Origin: Magnolia sinica
Lineage: Eukaryota; Streptophyta; Magnoliopsida; Magnoliales; Magnoliaceae
Assembly: GCF_029962835.1 (NCBI RefSeq)
Contig: NC_080583.1
Span: 2,232,001 to 2,296,000, forward strand
Reading direction: 5' to 3'
DNA: 64,000 nucleotides
Below, one piece after another: positions 23,926 to 35,579 of the stretch. Each line of letters starts with the position of its first letter. Position 1 is the first letter of the stretch. Under the pieces are notes generated by a model, which saw only the letters and a list, made by a program, of their open reading frames with translations, was not told the origin of the DNA and searched no databases. Made by a program: the position numbers and the translations under genes.

Positions 23926-25256
23926 GACAGAGGTGACAGACCATTGTTCAGATAGCCCCCGTCAAATTACCCAGTCGACGTTTCCATGCCAGAGTACCCT
24001 TTCGAACGACTCAAGCGTGAATGGAATTGGGTGATGAGCCTTTTTTCTTTATGTGTTTTAATTTTATATGACAAGCCCGCACCTCGGAACTAAGTGTCAT
24101 ACCCGGTATTGGATAACGATTCATACCAGGTTGATCTTCATACATTTAGGTATTATACCGTACCTTTGGAATTATTGATTTATAATATAAACGAATGATA
24201 TCTAAATTTGGATCAAGGGACACTGGTAAAGAGCCACTACGTGCGGCAACGAGCCACGTGATCCAGATAAAGACTTGTGATATAACATCGGTATTCTAGC
24301 TTCGTTAATGTGCTGGATAAATTGAACTTAATAATTACTCGGCTAACATGATCATTCACCGCATTGCATTAGCTTAGAATGTGGCGAACAAACGTGGTTA
24401 TCGCGTGATGAGGAAGTGTTGTCATTTGCAAAACAAGTGATCGGAGTCGCGCGTGAGGAAATGTTGTTTGGAAATAGCATGCATCATTTTATATCTTCAT
24501 TTGCACATTTAACAAGAGTATTTAGGAATTGTCTTTTCTTGTTTATCATTAACTGCGTTGATTATGTCGATAACATGTGTAATTTAGAACTAATGGAACC
24601 ACTGATTTAGCTACTCACTCCCACCTGGGACGGTGTTTTAAAACACCAACCAGGCGTATCATTGATGTAGGTACTAGTGAGACCTCAGACAAGTAGGCTC
24701 ATATCGGGTTGTGCCAACGCTGTTATGTTTTGGAGAATTGGGTGTAAACTAAAGGCTTTACACTTTAACTGTCTTGGGTATGTATGTTGTAGTTTGTGGT
24801 TTGTATAATCCCATTTTGGACGATCATCATAATTGAAACTGTATTTTTAACTCTTAGCCCTATATTTCTGAATCTATTGTTATCTCTACCTCACTTTGGA
24901 TCCGTTAATTCAAATTACACTACTTTGATTATCCATGTGTGAAATGAATTTGAATCTAAATGAGGACACGCGTGCATTCTCATTAGGTTGACACCCGGGA
25001 ACTCAAGATCTAAGTCTTTGTACACGGGTGCCGATTTTCGAGGCGTTACAGGTGGACTCTATGACTCATTTGAATGTGAAAATGTACGTTTGAGATTTGT
25101 CTTCTTACACACCTACGACAACATTTATATATACTATTTAGTTTATCTCTGATGTATACTTTTGATATACTTACCAACCGTACAATTAAATTATGTTTCC
25201 ATAATGCATAAGTAACACCCGGAATATTGAAGATTCTTGAAATTTGGGGTGTTATA

Positions 25257-26225
25257 TTATAGAGTAAAAGACTATATAAACATTTTTCATATTTTTCTCT
25301 ATTTAATACGAGAAAATATATACATGACAAAGTGAACGAAACTCTATAAAAAAATATTTATTTTCATTTTTAAATTACTTCAACACAAAAACTAAAATTA
25401 ACCTCTTACTTGTTTATGTAGTATTGTAATTAGAAAAAAAAAAATTTACACTTATCAACTGTTTCGATGGTCACCTCCATCATTTTTCTTTCTTTCTTTA
25501 TTTCTTTAATACTAGTGTTAACCATTTACTAATTTATTTGCTACCATTGTTTTGAAGGTTATTGAACATGTGGATAAGATTATCACATTTGTGACCTTTA
25601 GTCACACATATAGGATAATTGGATATACGTGTATTTTAAAGGGCTTTGTTAAAAGGGCCCCAACAACATCTTTTTTTCATTTGAATGACACGTGGGATGC
25701 TCAATTATTAAATAGGACGGTTCTTTCGGTAGTATTGATGAGAGCAACCCATGATGCAAAAATCACGCTCAGCTGAATGATCGAAATGCTTTGAATAAGG
25801 CCAACCCATGGTGCAAAAATCATGCTGACTTGAATGAGTGGGGCCAGTTTCTTGCAACCAACCCTTGTGTTTGGGCGGTAGATAAAATCATCAAACCAAA
25901 GTACTACTTTGGGATTATATGAATTGTAAAGTAAGATCTTGTAGATATTTTGAAGATGATTATTGAAGATATTTTATTCCTCTATCAAATTTAATTGTCC
26001 ATTTTCCATAATATTAATTGGACACTTAGGATCATCCAATTAGCCTCATCTTTATACCATGGCTTACTTCTAGTAGTTGTATGAATGGATTAATGGTTCA
26101 TATAGACGATTGGTCATCTCATGTTCCATTTAAAAGCTTGGCAAGATGTTAGGAAAACCCATCTTTAGATATTTGATCATCGACAACAGGGGTCCACTAG
26201 ATCCAAAGCCCTAACTTGGTGGAGT
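25257..26225. other. Intergenic, AT-rich, no recognised gene
   Basis: Only short frames occur. Two near-identical 'aacccatg(a/g)tgcaaaaatca' words at 25747 and 25803 mark a small imperfect duplication. Confidence 0.4.
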
Positions 26226-26871
26226 GGATTAGGTGAGATCCAGATCCACTGAGGTGGGTGGGACCCCTGACTATGGGGCTCATGGTGATGTATGTGTCTT
26301 AAATTTACAGTCCAACCATTTCGAAAGCCCATTTTAGGGCTTGATCCCAAAATGCAGTTAACTCAAATTTTAGGTGGACCACACTATAGGAAACAGTCGT
26401 GATTGAATCCCTACCGTTAAAAAATCCATGGATTCCACCGGAATGTTTATTTTCCATCCAACCTGTCCATGAGCTCACAAATAGGGCTGTCAAAGGGCTA
26501 GTCCGGAGGCAGGTCTCTGCCCAGATTTTGAACTATTTAAGGCCGGGCTGTCGGGTCAGCCCTATTCAAAATTCAGATTTCTCAGGCTCGAACCTAGCCC
26601 ATTGATACCCCTAAGTCACAGATGAAGAGACCACACAAATATCATCTTCATCCATAGCTTCTGTGGCCTACATGAAGTTTTTAATAGTCAATCACCAGTG
26701 TGTTTTGTGTAGTATGGCTCATCTGGATTTGAAATTGCTTCATTTTCTGAATCAGGCCCTAGAATTGGCTTTCAATAGGGATGGACGGCGTGGATAAAAT
26801 GACATACATCACAGTGGCCCCCACAGTCAGGGGTCGCACCTACTTCGGTGGATCCGAGTCTCACCTAATCC
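26226..26871. mobile_element. TIR element (MULE-like MITE) with a nested hAT-like insertion
   Basis: The left arm (ggattaggtgagatccagat, gtgggacccctgactatggg) pairs with the reverse complement of the right arm (ggattaggtgagactcggat, gacccctgactgtggg). The interior contains the standard 'gtggaccacactataggaaa' segment. A 132-bp element occupies 26482-26613, so the original element is about 510 bp. No clear target duplication was found. Confidence 0.7.
26482..26613. mobile_element. 132-bp hAT-like MITE nested in the TIR element
   Basis: Its ends 'tagggctgtcaaagggc' and the complement of 'gcccattgataccccta' match those of the 133-bp element at 61505-61637. The flanks ('ctcacaaa' and 'agtcacag') are only partly alike, so the target duplication has decayed. 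Confidence 0.65.
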
Positions 26872-27065
26872 GCTTCCGTAGAGATGGTTTCGTCTCCCTA
26901 ACTTTCATGTACCGACATTGATTGTATAAGGGCAATTAAGGAACCAGATTTTCGCAAAAATCATGGAAAACAAGGGGCATTTTGGTCACCTTTTCCCGCC
27001 AAAATCAATTCACCGTAAGACAGGCTGACACGGATTTCGTACTACACCCGCCCGTCTCTAGCCAC

Positions 27066-27394
27066 GAAGGGCCAGTTCTGTGGGCGGGCCGACCGTTATG
27101 TATCTTTTTATCCAGGCCGTCCACCCCTTTTCTCAGGTCATTTTAAGGTATAATCCAACAAATGAGCAGATCAAACGATTAAGTCCGCCACACCACAGAG
27201 TTCATTTAATGCAACTTCATTTAATGCCCAGTGCATTTAATGCAACCAAACCTATTATTCTTTGTGGTCCAGTTTAGCGTTGGATCTGCCTCATTTTTGT
27301 TCCTATACTTAAATAGATATGAGAGAAGGAATGGACGGCGTTGATAAACAGATACATCAAGGTGAGCCCTCCCACAGAACTGCATGTTCGTTGC
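27066..27394. mobile_element. TIR element, CAGTTCTGTGGG group
   Basis: The left arm 'gggccagttctgtgggcggg' followed by 'ccgttatgtatc' pairs with the right arm 'gatacatcaaggtgagccct' followed by 'cccacagaactgcatgttcg'. A similar element lies at 46572-46905. It is about 330 bp and non-coding. Confidence 0.6.
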
Positions 27395-28312
27395 TGGATA
27401 CGGACGGCTGTAGGACGCAGTCCGCGTCCCAGACAAACAGCATTTCGCGAAACTGCTCATACTCGCAGCGCAAAACCAACGAGCCTACTTGCTTACGTGT
27501 CATCATTCTATTTGTTGTCTCCAAGTCGTTGGTAAACAGAACAAAAAGAAAGTGTACTCGTGTAAAATCACTTTTCCGGAAGTCTCCACTTGCAGATGCC
27601 AAGTAAGCATACTAATACAAGATCTAAACCGTTCATCAAAAAGTAAGACAGAGATTAGATTTAATAACCGAGAATTAGGAAGGTTTTCATTTTTTTTCCT
27701 GGGCCAATCATGTACTCGATTTTATCAATATTTCGGCCAGTCATTACTCGATTTTGCTCTAAAATCCTGAATAATTTTTTCCAGGCAACCTAGACATTTC
27801 GTGTCTTATGATGAACGGCTTGGATCTCATGCAAGAATGCCATCTTGGAGCATGTGAATGGCGATCGCCTGGTGAGTACACTCGCACGAGTGTACTTACG
27901 AGGTCTATAAAATAATAGACGTTTTATAGAATTACATCCAGACGGACGTACCGCCTTTGAATCCGGATCATTTTCCAATGATCAAAACCGTTTATACGAT
28001 TATCTCACTTTAAAGGTGGATAAATAACGAATGAAATTTCTCAATTGGATCATTTCAATCGTTTGATATTTTGGCTCTTTTGCTTTAAATACGGACGGTC
28101 ACCATAACCTTTGCATAATCAAATGGATGACATCTTGAATCTGAGCTTTCTTTGGGAATCCACCATCTAAAATGAGTCTTCTCACATAAACGGTTTGGAT
28201 CATAACAGAAAACTCAAATGCAACGGATAGAGAGACCCAGATGTATCTTATTGCAATAAGTCATGATGTATTCTAGCAAACCTCAAAATGAAACGAAAGA
28301 AACAGGTCGTTA
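27395..28312. other. Upstream region of the SAP30-like gene, nothing resolved
   Basis: Short overlapping frames at 27319-27770 have no motif. No clear core promoter element could be assigned here because a MITE separates this stretch from the gene. Confidence 0.35.
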
Positions 28313-28699
28313 TATGATACTCAGGTAGCGTATGACGCTTGATACGCAGCCACTTAGAATTTGGGTAAGTGGCTTCCTTCGTTTCAAATTAAACCGTCTA
28401 AATTGTGTAACCTGCTTCGGATGACTCGCATTGTGAAAAAAAACAGATTATTTAAACTGTATCTAGCCTCTGATTTTTTATAATTTTGTGTTGAAATAGG
28501 ACCGTGTATATTTTTCATTTTTAACCGTCCAATAAATGTCCACTGATCCAATAGTCAGATGATGAAATAAGCTATTTTGTTTCATTTACATCTCAACCGT
28601 GAACTGTAATTTGGACAGCTTCAAGGCTTACTTGTACGCCTCGCATTCAATTTCTCGGTACCTGCGTATCATCCATCACAGTCTGACAGAGTATCAAAG
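28313..28699. mobile_element. CTTTGATAC-end MITE immediately upstream of the SAP30-like gene
   Basis: The left end (gatactcaggtagcg, then cttgatacgcagccactt) and right end (cctgcgtatcatccatcaca, then gtctgacagagtatcaaag) form the family's terminal inverted repeats. The interior shares 'ccgtccaataaatgtccact' with the copy at 58985. It ends about 250 bp before the start codon and about 20 bp before a pyrimidine-rich leader, so it occupies the likely core promoter or upstream region. Confidence 0.75.
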
Positions 28700-28713
28700 T
28701 TTTCCGTAAGAAG

Positions 28714-28798
28714 AAAAACTCCTCTCTCGCTCTCTCCCTCTCTGTCTCTCTCTCTCTCCCTTCTTCTACTCCATTTTCTCTCATTTTTCTCATTTTCT
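28714..28798 (+). promoter_or_regulatory. Pyrimidine-rich 5' leader of the SAP30-like gene
   Basis: A long CT-rich tract (ctctctcgctctctccctct and continuation) precedes the start codon by about 150-230 bases, a common feature of plant 5' leaders. No TATA box is obvious in the 50 bases before it, which belong to the MITE end. Confidence 0.5.
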
Positions 28799-28830
28799 TC
28801 AATCAGAAAATTCAGAAATCGAATTTCCCA

Positions 28831-28922
28831 ATGCATGTTCTTGCATTCCCATGCAATTCGAAGTTCCGATACTTCTATTTTCTCTGAAATTTTCTTCTGG
28901 AAATTCGATAGAAGAAAGATAG
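28831..28922 (+). other. Two overlapping upstream ORFs in the SAP30-like leader
   Basis: An 18-codon ORF runs 28831-28887 and a 23-codon ORF in another frame runs 28851-28922, both ending before the main ATG at 28947. If transcription starts in the CT-rich tract, both would be in the mRNA. Their effect on translation is inference. Confidence 0.4.
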
Positions 28923-28946
28923 AAATCGAGAGACAGAGGGAGGGCA

Positions 28947-31692
28947 ATGTATGAAGCTGTGGAGAACTCCGTTACTGGCGGATACTCGCAGTTGCAGAGC
29001 TTCGAAGAGAGTAGCGAGGAGGAGCTCTCGGTGCTCCCGCGGCACACCAAAGTGGTGGTGACGGGGAACAATCGGACGAAATCGGTGCTTGTTGGGCTGC
29101 AAGGCGTTGTGAAGAAAGCTGTTGGGCTCGGCGGGTGGCATTGGCTGGTAATTTTTTGAGGAAATTCGGGATTATTCTGAAATGTGTTGTTCTTGCTTCG
29201 GTGAATTGGAGGATGGGTTTGGGGGTCTGAGTGTAATTTGGTGCGTTTTTGGGAAATGTTAGCGAGTTGAGTATGGCTGGAGTTGGGTTCTTTTGGAAAT
29301 TTCTGGTTTGATTTATTTATATGAATTTTGAATTTGGTGTTTGGATTATCACCCGCTGGTTTGATTTTATTGCTAGTGGCTGTGGGATTTGAGTGTGATT
29401 TGATCCCATTTTCGGGATTTTTTAAGCAATGTGGGAGAATTGGGTCGGTCTGAGAGTATTGTTTTTAAAGGAAATTCTAGTTCCATTTTTTCTATTTATA
29501 TTTTGATAATGGGTTTTTATTATTTTTAATTTTTAATTTATTTTTGTTGCCTTTTGTTGATTTTTTTGGGGTTTCTCTGTTTTGCATGGTAATTGAATTT
29601 TTAGTGGTTTTAATGGATTTTGGGAGTTGGGCTTGGTTATGGTTCTTCTTCTTCTTCTTCTTCTTCTTTTAATATGGATTTGGGGTCTGAGTGTAACCTG
29701 GTGGGAATTTCATGTCCTAATTTTTGGTGTTTTGGGTGATTTGATTTGGTGGGTTTTGCGCAATCTGGGGATTTTTCTTTTTCATTGCCTCTTTTTTTTT
29801 TTCCTTGATTGATTACTTTCTGCTGCTGGGTAGATGAATTGAAGTTTACATTATGAATTTTTTTTATTTTTTTTTATTTTTTGTAATTTTAACTATTGGG
29901 TTTGTATATGGTTTTGCTGTTGCATGGTTTATGTTGGCTTGTCAAATTGAAGGTCTCTTGTTTTTGTGAGTAGATGAATTTCAATGTCTTTAGAGGGTTT
30001 TTAGTTCTAGATGGATTATTGGATTTGGGTTGGCTGTGCGGTTTGATTTGATGGGGTTTGTTTGTGGGAATTCCTGGCCTGATTTCAACTCTGATGATAT
30101 GGCTTCGTCATCTTTTAAGTTTGATTTTATTGGATTTAGTTAAATTGCAACTTGAGGTTTTCTATGTATATCTGCTGTTGAGTGTTTGTTTACTTCGATG
30201 GTGGGACTTACTTATTTCAATAGGATTTTAATATTATTAGTTGCCATTGGATTAAGATTCTTCAATGATTTTCCATTTCTGATAGGTTATTATATTTGGG
30301 TTTGGTTCACATGTTGTCTTTTGTTCTTTATAGATCTTGGTTTGAATATATTTTGGTGGTTTGTAATCCATCGGGGTCATGTTTTTGCCTTCTTTTCTAA
30401 CTGAAGTTATGGCCCTGGATAGAGTGGAATGGTGGAACATGAATCATGTAGTCGACCCCAATTAGTTGGGAAAAGGTTTGGATGATGATGATGAACAGGT
30501 TATGTTTTTTGGTTGCATGTGTGCAATGCAGTATGAAATGTGATGCTTTTTATGGGTTGTTAGGGGTTCTCATTTAGCATTGGATCATTTTGTGTTCGAA
30601 GAGTCAAAGAAAGAGAGAGGAAGCTTTTTGAAATTTAATTCTTTGTAAAACTGTAACAACTCCATTGATTCTTTTCCCTCATTTTCTCACCTCTTTTTTC
30701 CCAATATTCTTCACCACTAACTAAATCCCTTGCAAGTGGGAACTGTATTGTCCTCCCTGCTTTAGCTGTTAACTATTTCAAAACAGTTTCCTAATTAAAT
30801 TCAAAACTCAAAACAAATAACTGCTCTGTATGTGGCAAAATCAGATTCAGGACTGATTCCAAATCACTGCTTGGATTCGTTTGAAAGAAATTCAAATTAA
30901 ACAAATTGTATGATTTTATTTTCCCACTTTTTGGATGAACGCTACCTTACTGTTTGGGTTGAGTAGCCATTTTGGAAGAGATAATGCGGTTTTATGCTTT
31001 CAATCTCTCTGCATGTTAATACCATCATAGGAATCACCTATTTTCTTTTGCAACCTTGATCTAGCTGACATCTATTTCTTTAGTTTCTAATGTAAAAGGT
31101 CAGTCAGCATATTTTATTAAGATGCAGTGTTTATTCCCAAATGTTTCTATTAATTTTGTTGAATTCATCCACGGTTTCTATTATATGGTGAAGGAAACTA
31201 CGATTAAGGGTGATAAGATGACATTAGTTTAAGAAATTTGATGGACTAAAAAATTAGAAACTGTTAGAATTTGCATTCTTGTTTTGATGCTCAAGTTTTA
31301 TTTTTATTTTTTTTTTCACTGGGATTGTGGAATTTGATCATTTGTACACAGATCTTGTCTTCCGCTCTCCTGGATTTAGGTGACGAGAAGTTCTAAATGT
31401 ATTCCAATTATTAAATTTCAGGTTCTTACCAATGGCATTGAAGTTAAGCTGCAAAGGAATGCCCTGAGTGTGATCGAGGCTCCGACTGGTCATGAGGAGG
31501 AGGATGACACCGAATGTGGAAACATGCAGTGGAATGGTTCATGTATGAGTGAGTATGATTAGCTTGGTATAGCTTGTAGTCATGATCATAGTTCTTTTTG
31601 CATGCATCATAGGCACAAACCAGTTTCGGTGTCATATCTAATCACCCCTGTATCAGGCTGTTACAGTCTGATATTGCTCTATCATTGCGTTT

Positions 31693-31726
<34 letters not shown>

Positions 31727-33954
31727 CCATTGGCGATTCATACAAGTTTCAGACGATATGTCAAACCATGCATTTGTTGCATCAGATATCAAATATTTGA
31801 TTTTCTATGCTCAACAAAACAATTTGTGAAAATTGAGTTGGCATGACCTGTGTGAGTAGTGCTATTGGAAGCCCAGCTGATCAATTTGAGTGGATCCCAC
31901 ACTATAGATTACTCATAACAACTTTCATTCTATCTTCCAAATAAAAATTCTATCTTCCAAATAAAAAAGGACAAAAAAAAAAAAAAAAAAAGAAGCTTAG
32001 TTTTGGTCCAACAACAACTACATCTATGGAGATTTGGTGTCCGAAACAATGGGTCCCTCCATTTGACAGCTTGTATTTAAGGAATTTTATCAGAAGCATG
32101 CTCATGTGAATAGAAGATTTGGCTAGGGATGTTGTGATTTGCGGACATCGAATTTCCTTTAAAAAGGAAGAGTCCTTGTTACCTAGGATGCAATATCTTT
32201 GCACGCTATCTTTAACCTTTTTTCACTGTTCCTAGAAACTTTGCTGGGTTGCCTTTATCTTTCTTTTGTTGTCTGACTGCTCTTTTGCTGTGGCTGATCT
32301 TTGCAGCCTCGGAAGACACCCACAAGCCCCACCAACTGAGACATCGGCCACATAAAACAATCGGCTCGCCTAACAAAGCCGCAAGCCGCTCTCATTCATG
32401 TGATTCACAGTCTAAGGGATCTGTTTCACCTGCTCAGGGTGTAACTGTACGACCTCACATTTCTCATTTCTTTTCATGTCTTCATACATATGCATGCGCG
32501 CGCATATGTCGACTGATTGAAGCATTTCTTGCAGAAGGTTGACTTTAGCAAACTAGAAACAAAGGCGCTCTGGAGATATTGGAGACACTTCAACCTTGTG
32601 AGTTCTCTTGTACTGTTGATGAATTTCAAGCATGCAATCACTATAAATTATGAGGGAAACTAATACTTGGGGAAATCTAACCCGAGAGCAGCCTGCTGAT
32701 TTCATTATCGGTTGTGCTGCACCCAAATTGGACAGTGGCTCAAGTGACATATTAGATGACCCTTCCTGTGCAATTAGCGGATCTTTTAATCATCAATGCC
32801 TTCCACTGCCAATATTCTTTTCCACTGTCAATTTGTTTGTAGTTGGTGATCAATTTGGTGGTCAAGATTGACTTTTCTGATGAACAGTCCGGATCATGGA
32901 CCGCTCTGTGATATGAACAGAAATTATCATCATCATCATCACTATCTAAGACTTATCCCAACTAATTGGGTTGGCTACATGTATCCTGTGCCATTCTATC
33001 AGGATTCATGTGAGAAGCTGTGGCCAAATTTCGCAATAGCTGTGAACCTGATGCAACCCACCCCTCCTCTATCTGGGCTTGGAACCTGCAATAAGAGCCC
33101 AAAACTCTCACTGGCAGAGTTTGACATGAACACAGATAATAATAAAATAAATACAGAAATTTAATTGACCCGTTGCCACTTTGAAGGGACCAAGAACTGC
33201 ACCGGTTAGGAGTGAGTTGGTTCAAGTTGAAGGCTCTAAAAGGGCACAGGCCCAAAATGACATGGGTGGAGGTAGTAAGAAAAGACCTGATGACCTACGG
33301 TGTAACTGAGTGTATGGTCCTTGATGCAATGGATTGGCTGAACAGGATTTGTGGAGCCAACCCCAGTTATTTGGGATAATGCTTAAGTGATGATGATGAT
33401 GCTACTTTTGGGGGGTAAACTTCATATTAATTATTTTCTCTCTACCCTTATGACCCAGTAATAACCCTTCAAATAGACTTTATGCTAACCCTAATGACAG
33501 AAGACTCCTAATCGATGCGGAAAGCCAGTTAAACCTTTCTACTAAATCCACTCTCAAATTCATAAACATAAGATCATACTATAAATGCCACATGCACCGA
33601 ATGGCTACCTCCTTTTTTCAAGTGTTTCTTTTTCTTTATTTAATTATTTCCTTTGTGGACTAGGTGGAAGCCATTCCTAACCCATCAAAAGAACAGCTAA
33701 TAGATGTTGTTCAGAGGCATTTCATGTCTCAGGTAGTACTGACGAAACTAGCAATACCATATTTCGGCATTGTGTTTTTGCTTTATATATACTGAGTATA
33801 TTCTTGTTCAGCTGAAAGCCCGCATAGATCATGACTCTTTTGACTTCATGTGTAACCCAATTGCATCCATTTGTTCTCAAAGCAATTGGATGAGTTGCAG
33901 GTCATCGTAGGATTTGTGCAGGCTGCAAAGAGACTGAAGTCCGTCTGCAATTGA
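28947..33954 (+). CDS. SAP30: SAP30-like Sin3-binding subunit of a histone deacetylase complex
   Basis: Six exons with canonical GT-AG junctions: 28947-29147, 31422-31548, 32307-32446, 32535-32597, 33664-33732 and 33883-33954, joined into 223 residues. Exon 1 ends KKAVGLGGWHWL and exon 2 begins VLTNGIEVKLQRNALSVIEA, the conserved N-terminal block of plant SAP30-like proteins. A basic, Ser-rich linker follows (residues about 105-156). The C-terminal Sin3-binding domain (157-223) reads KVDFSKLETKALWRYWRHFNL (exon 4; given as two joined blocks KVDFSKLETK and ALWRYWRHFNL), then EQLIDVVQRHF and DELQVIVGFVQAAKRL. In animals and yeast SAP30 links Sin3 to the deacetylase; Arabidopsis relatives (AFR1/AFR2) act in nuclear repression. 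Introns 1, 2 and 4 hold microsatellites and RTE-LINE tails. The start is the first ATG in frame after the leader. Confidence 0.92.
29643..29669. repeat. (TTC)n microsatellite in intron 1
   Basis: Nine consecutive TTC/CTT triplets. Confidence 0.9.
30405..30496 (+). mobile_element. RTE-type LINE 3' end in intron 1 of the SAP30-like gene
   Basis: The sequence reads MALDRVEWW then HVVDPN-stop, followed by 'ccccaattagttgggaaaag' and a (gatgat)n tail. This matches the C-terminus and 3' tail of plant RTE-clade LINEs; only the last 90 bases or so are present. Confidence 0.6.
31695..31725. repeat. (AT)n microsatellite in intron 2
   Basis: About 15 AT dinucleotides between exons 2 and 3 of the SAP30-like gene. 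Confidence 0.9.
32925..33175 (-). mobile_element. RTE-type LINE 3' end, minus orientation, in intron 4
   Basis: Reading the minus strand, 'ccaacccaattagttgggat' is followed by 'aagtcttaga' and a (gat)n tail, the same 3' signature as the copies at 30405 and 33340. It lies within the fourth intron of the SAP30-like gene. Confidence 0.5.
33180..33405 (+). mobile_element. RTE-type LINE 3' end, plus orientation, in intron 4
   Basis: The translation resembles the last residues of RTE proteins (RKDL/DDLRCN...-like followed by ALDAMDWLNRICGANPS), then 'gttatttgggataatgctta' and a (gat)n tail. It faces the neighbouring minus-strand copy, so the intron carries a tail-to-tail inverted pair arranged around about 200 bp. 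Confidence 0.5.
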
Positions 33955-35261
33955 GCGAGCTTTTGCATCAGGCCCTAACAGACTAGTGCTAGTGGTTTTT
34001 TTCCCCCTCATGTGAAGTTATCTGCTGTAAAATATGTAGTGCTTGGCTTCTTCTAACAGTGATGGGTACTTTAGTTTTCATAGACAGGTTCCTGAGAGGA
34101 TTGCTAGTTCGAGATGCCCCATCTTCAAGTATCAAACACATGCACTATGAATGCCAGTGCGACACACGTGTGCAGGATCCCAGCCATTCATAGGTTTTTT
34201 GCCACAATAGAGTGCTTCTTAGCCTGAGAATCCAACTAGCTCATGATCAGGTTGGCCACTTGGATGTCTAGAAAGAATGACAACAAAATGTGCGCGTACT
34301 CACTTGGAGAGGACATTGAGGCATTGCCTAACGATCGCACGAGATTCCACATTTGTGTGCCAGGCCCACACGTGGGGTGCATCTGTGTTGGGCCTCTGAA
34401 GATGGGTGTGTAGTATTAGTGTCTTGTTTCTCCTAGTAATGCTTGCTATGTAGATATGTGAAGTGATGAAGACATTGCTGCCACTATAGCTTTAAGTGTA
34501 CCTAAAATGCAGTGCTGACTGTTTGAGAGAGTTGGGGTTTTCTGTGTCTATGCTAACAGCTTTCTACCAACTCTAGTCTTGGGTTTTGGTGAAGTTTGCT
34601 TTTGGTGCCTCAATGGGAACTTTTTCAGACCCCTTTCAGGTTTGGTGTTTTCTGTTTTGCCTTTCTTTTCAGTTTGGAAGGGAAGCTTCATCTTACTCAT
34701 CTGTTTCCTCTTTAGGACTGAAAGGGGACCACTATCAGAGGGATTTAAGACTGAAAGGGGACCACCACTCAGAGGATTTGGATCTTCAAACCATGGGTGA
34801 AACTCCTACGGTTGAGTTTTGTTGGAGGTAAACCTGAGCCTGAGCAGCCCAACTGTACTCAACCCTAGCCTGAGGCCTAATCCAACCTGAGATCCATTAC
34901 CACATGAGGCCTAATCCAACCTGAGATCCATTACCACATTAGTGTTCACCATATATCATGGTTTGGGCGAACAGCTTCCGTCATGGGTTTGCTCCCCATA
35001 GGCGCGAGTTTGATTCCTCTCCCCATGGATTACCTGATGCATGTGGTCGGCGGGTGATTGCATGCATTCATAAGTAATAGTATCACATTAAAGGAGCAGG
35101 AACACCTGTTGTCATTAGAACAATGTAGTATATTATATAATTATAAGGAGCCTAGGGTTTGGGTTGGCTGGGGCCTTAACCCAAGCCCAAAACCAACCCA
35201 ACTGACCCAACCTAAGGTTGTAGACTTGTACTTGGGTCAGCTAGGTTTGAGTTGAGCGTGA

Positions 35262-35366
35262 CCCTACTCATGGCTCAGTCGCATAGACAATGTCTTTCAA
35301 CACTGAGGGTATGGGTTCGAGTACTTATGGTATAAATAATTTTATTTTAAAGAAAAAAAAAAAAAA
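35262..35366 (+). mobile_element. Possible tRNA-derived SINE fragment
   Basis: 'tggctcagtcgcat' resembles a pol III A box, and 'gggttcgagtact' about 40 bases later resembles a B box. An A-rich tail (about 35351-35366) closes the segment. The tRNA-like fold was not tested. Confidence 0.4.
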
Positions 35367-35399
35367 CACTTTTTTTAAAACAGACGCGCACACACTCAC

Positions 35400-35490
35400 A
35401 CCATAGTGGGTTTTCACCACCTATGGGTGCTCGAACCCTTGACCAGGTCTTGAAACTCCTGAGAGTCTACCACCGGAGCAGGACCAGGTC
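35400..35490 (-). mobile_element. Possible tRNA-derived SINE fragment, opposite orientation
   Basis: On the minus strand, 'ccggtggtagactctcagga' (A-box-like) is followed by 'caagggttcgagcaccc' (B-box-like). It faces the plus-oriented candidate 35 bases away. Confidence 0.35.
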
Positions 35491-35579
35491 ATACTCATGC
35501 TTTAAAAAAAGCATATTCAAAATAATGAGGTCATGGGTTCAAGAACTCATGGTAAAAATAATAAATAATAAATAAAAAA

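Larger units (their letters stand above)
21607..25050 (+). mobile_element. Younger solo LTR (Ty3/gypsy-like) with 5-bp target duplication
   Basis: It starts TGTAGCGTCCTGAATTTTCG and ends GAGGCGTTACA, giving TG...CA termini, and is flanked by ggtgg at 21602-21606 and 25051-25055. It is 3,444 bp long. A TATA box at 22638-22645 and a GA-rich leader (22680-22745) give it a plus orientation. No internal domain or second LTR adjoins it, so it is best read as a solo LTR left by LTR-LTR recombination. The TGTAACGCC-like end and large size recall Tekay/Del chromovirus LTRs, but that lineage is inference. Confidence 0.7.
17472..25256 (+). mobile_element. Older solo LTR (Ty3/gypsy-like), carrying two nested insertions
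   Basis: The proposed left end is tgtgacaaaccccaaaaatg and the right end is ggggtgttata near 25256. The middle has a TATA box at 19348-19355 followed by a CT/GA-rich leader, in the same order as in the younger LTR at 21607-25050. Removing the hAT-like element and the nested LTR with their duplications leaves about 3.71 kb. Removing also a 246-bp internal tandem duplication leaves about 3.47 kb, against 3.44 kb for the younger LTR. No gag or pol lies adjacent. Exact ends and a target duplication are not certain. Confidence 0.6.

Noticed and set aside
24416..24610. Small coding frame inside the younger LTR
   Set aside because: It is 64 codons without motif, wholly within an LTR.
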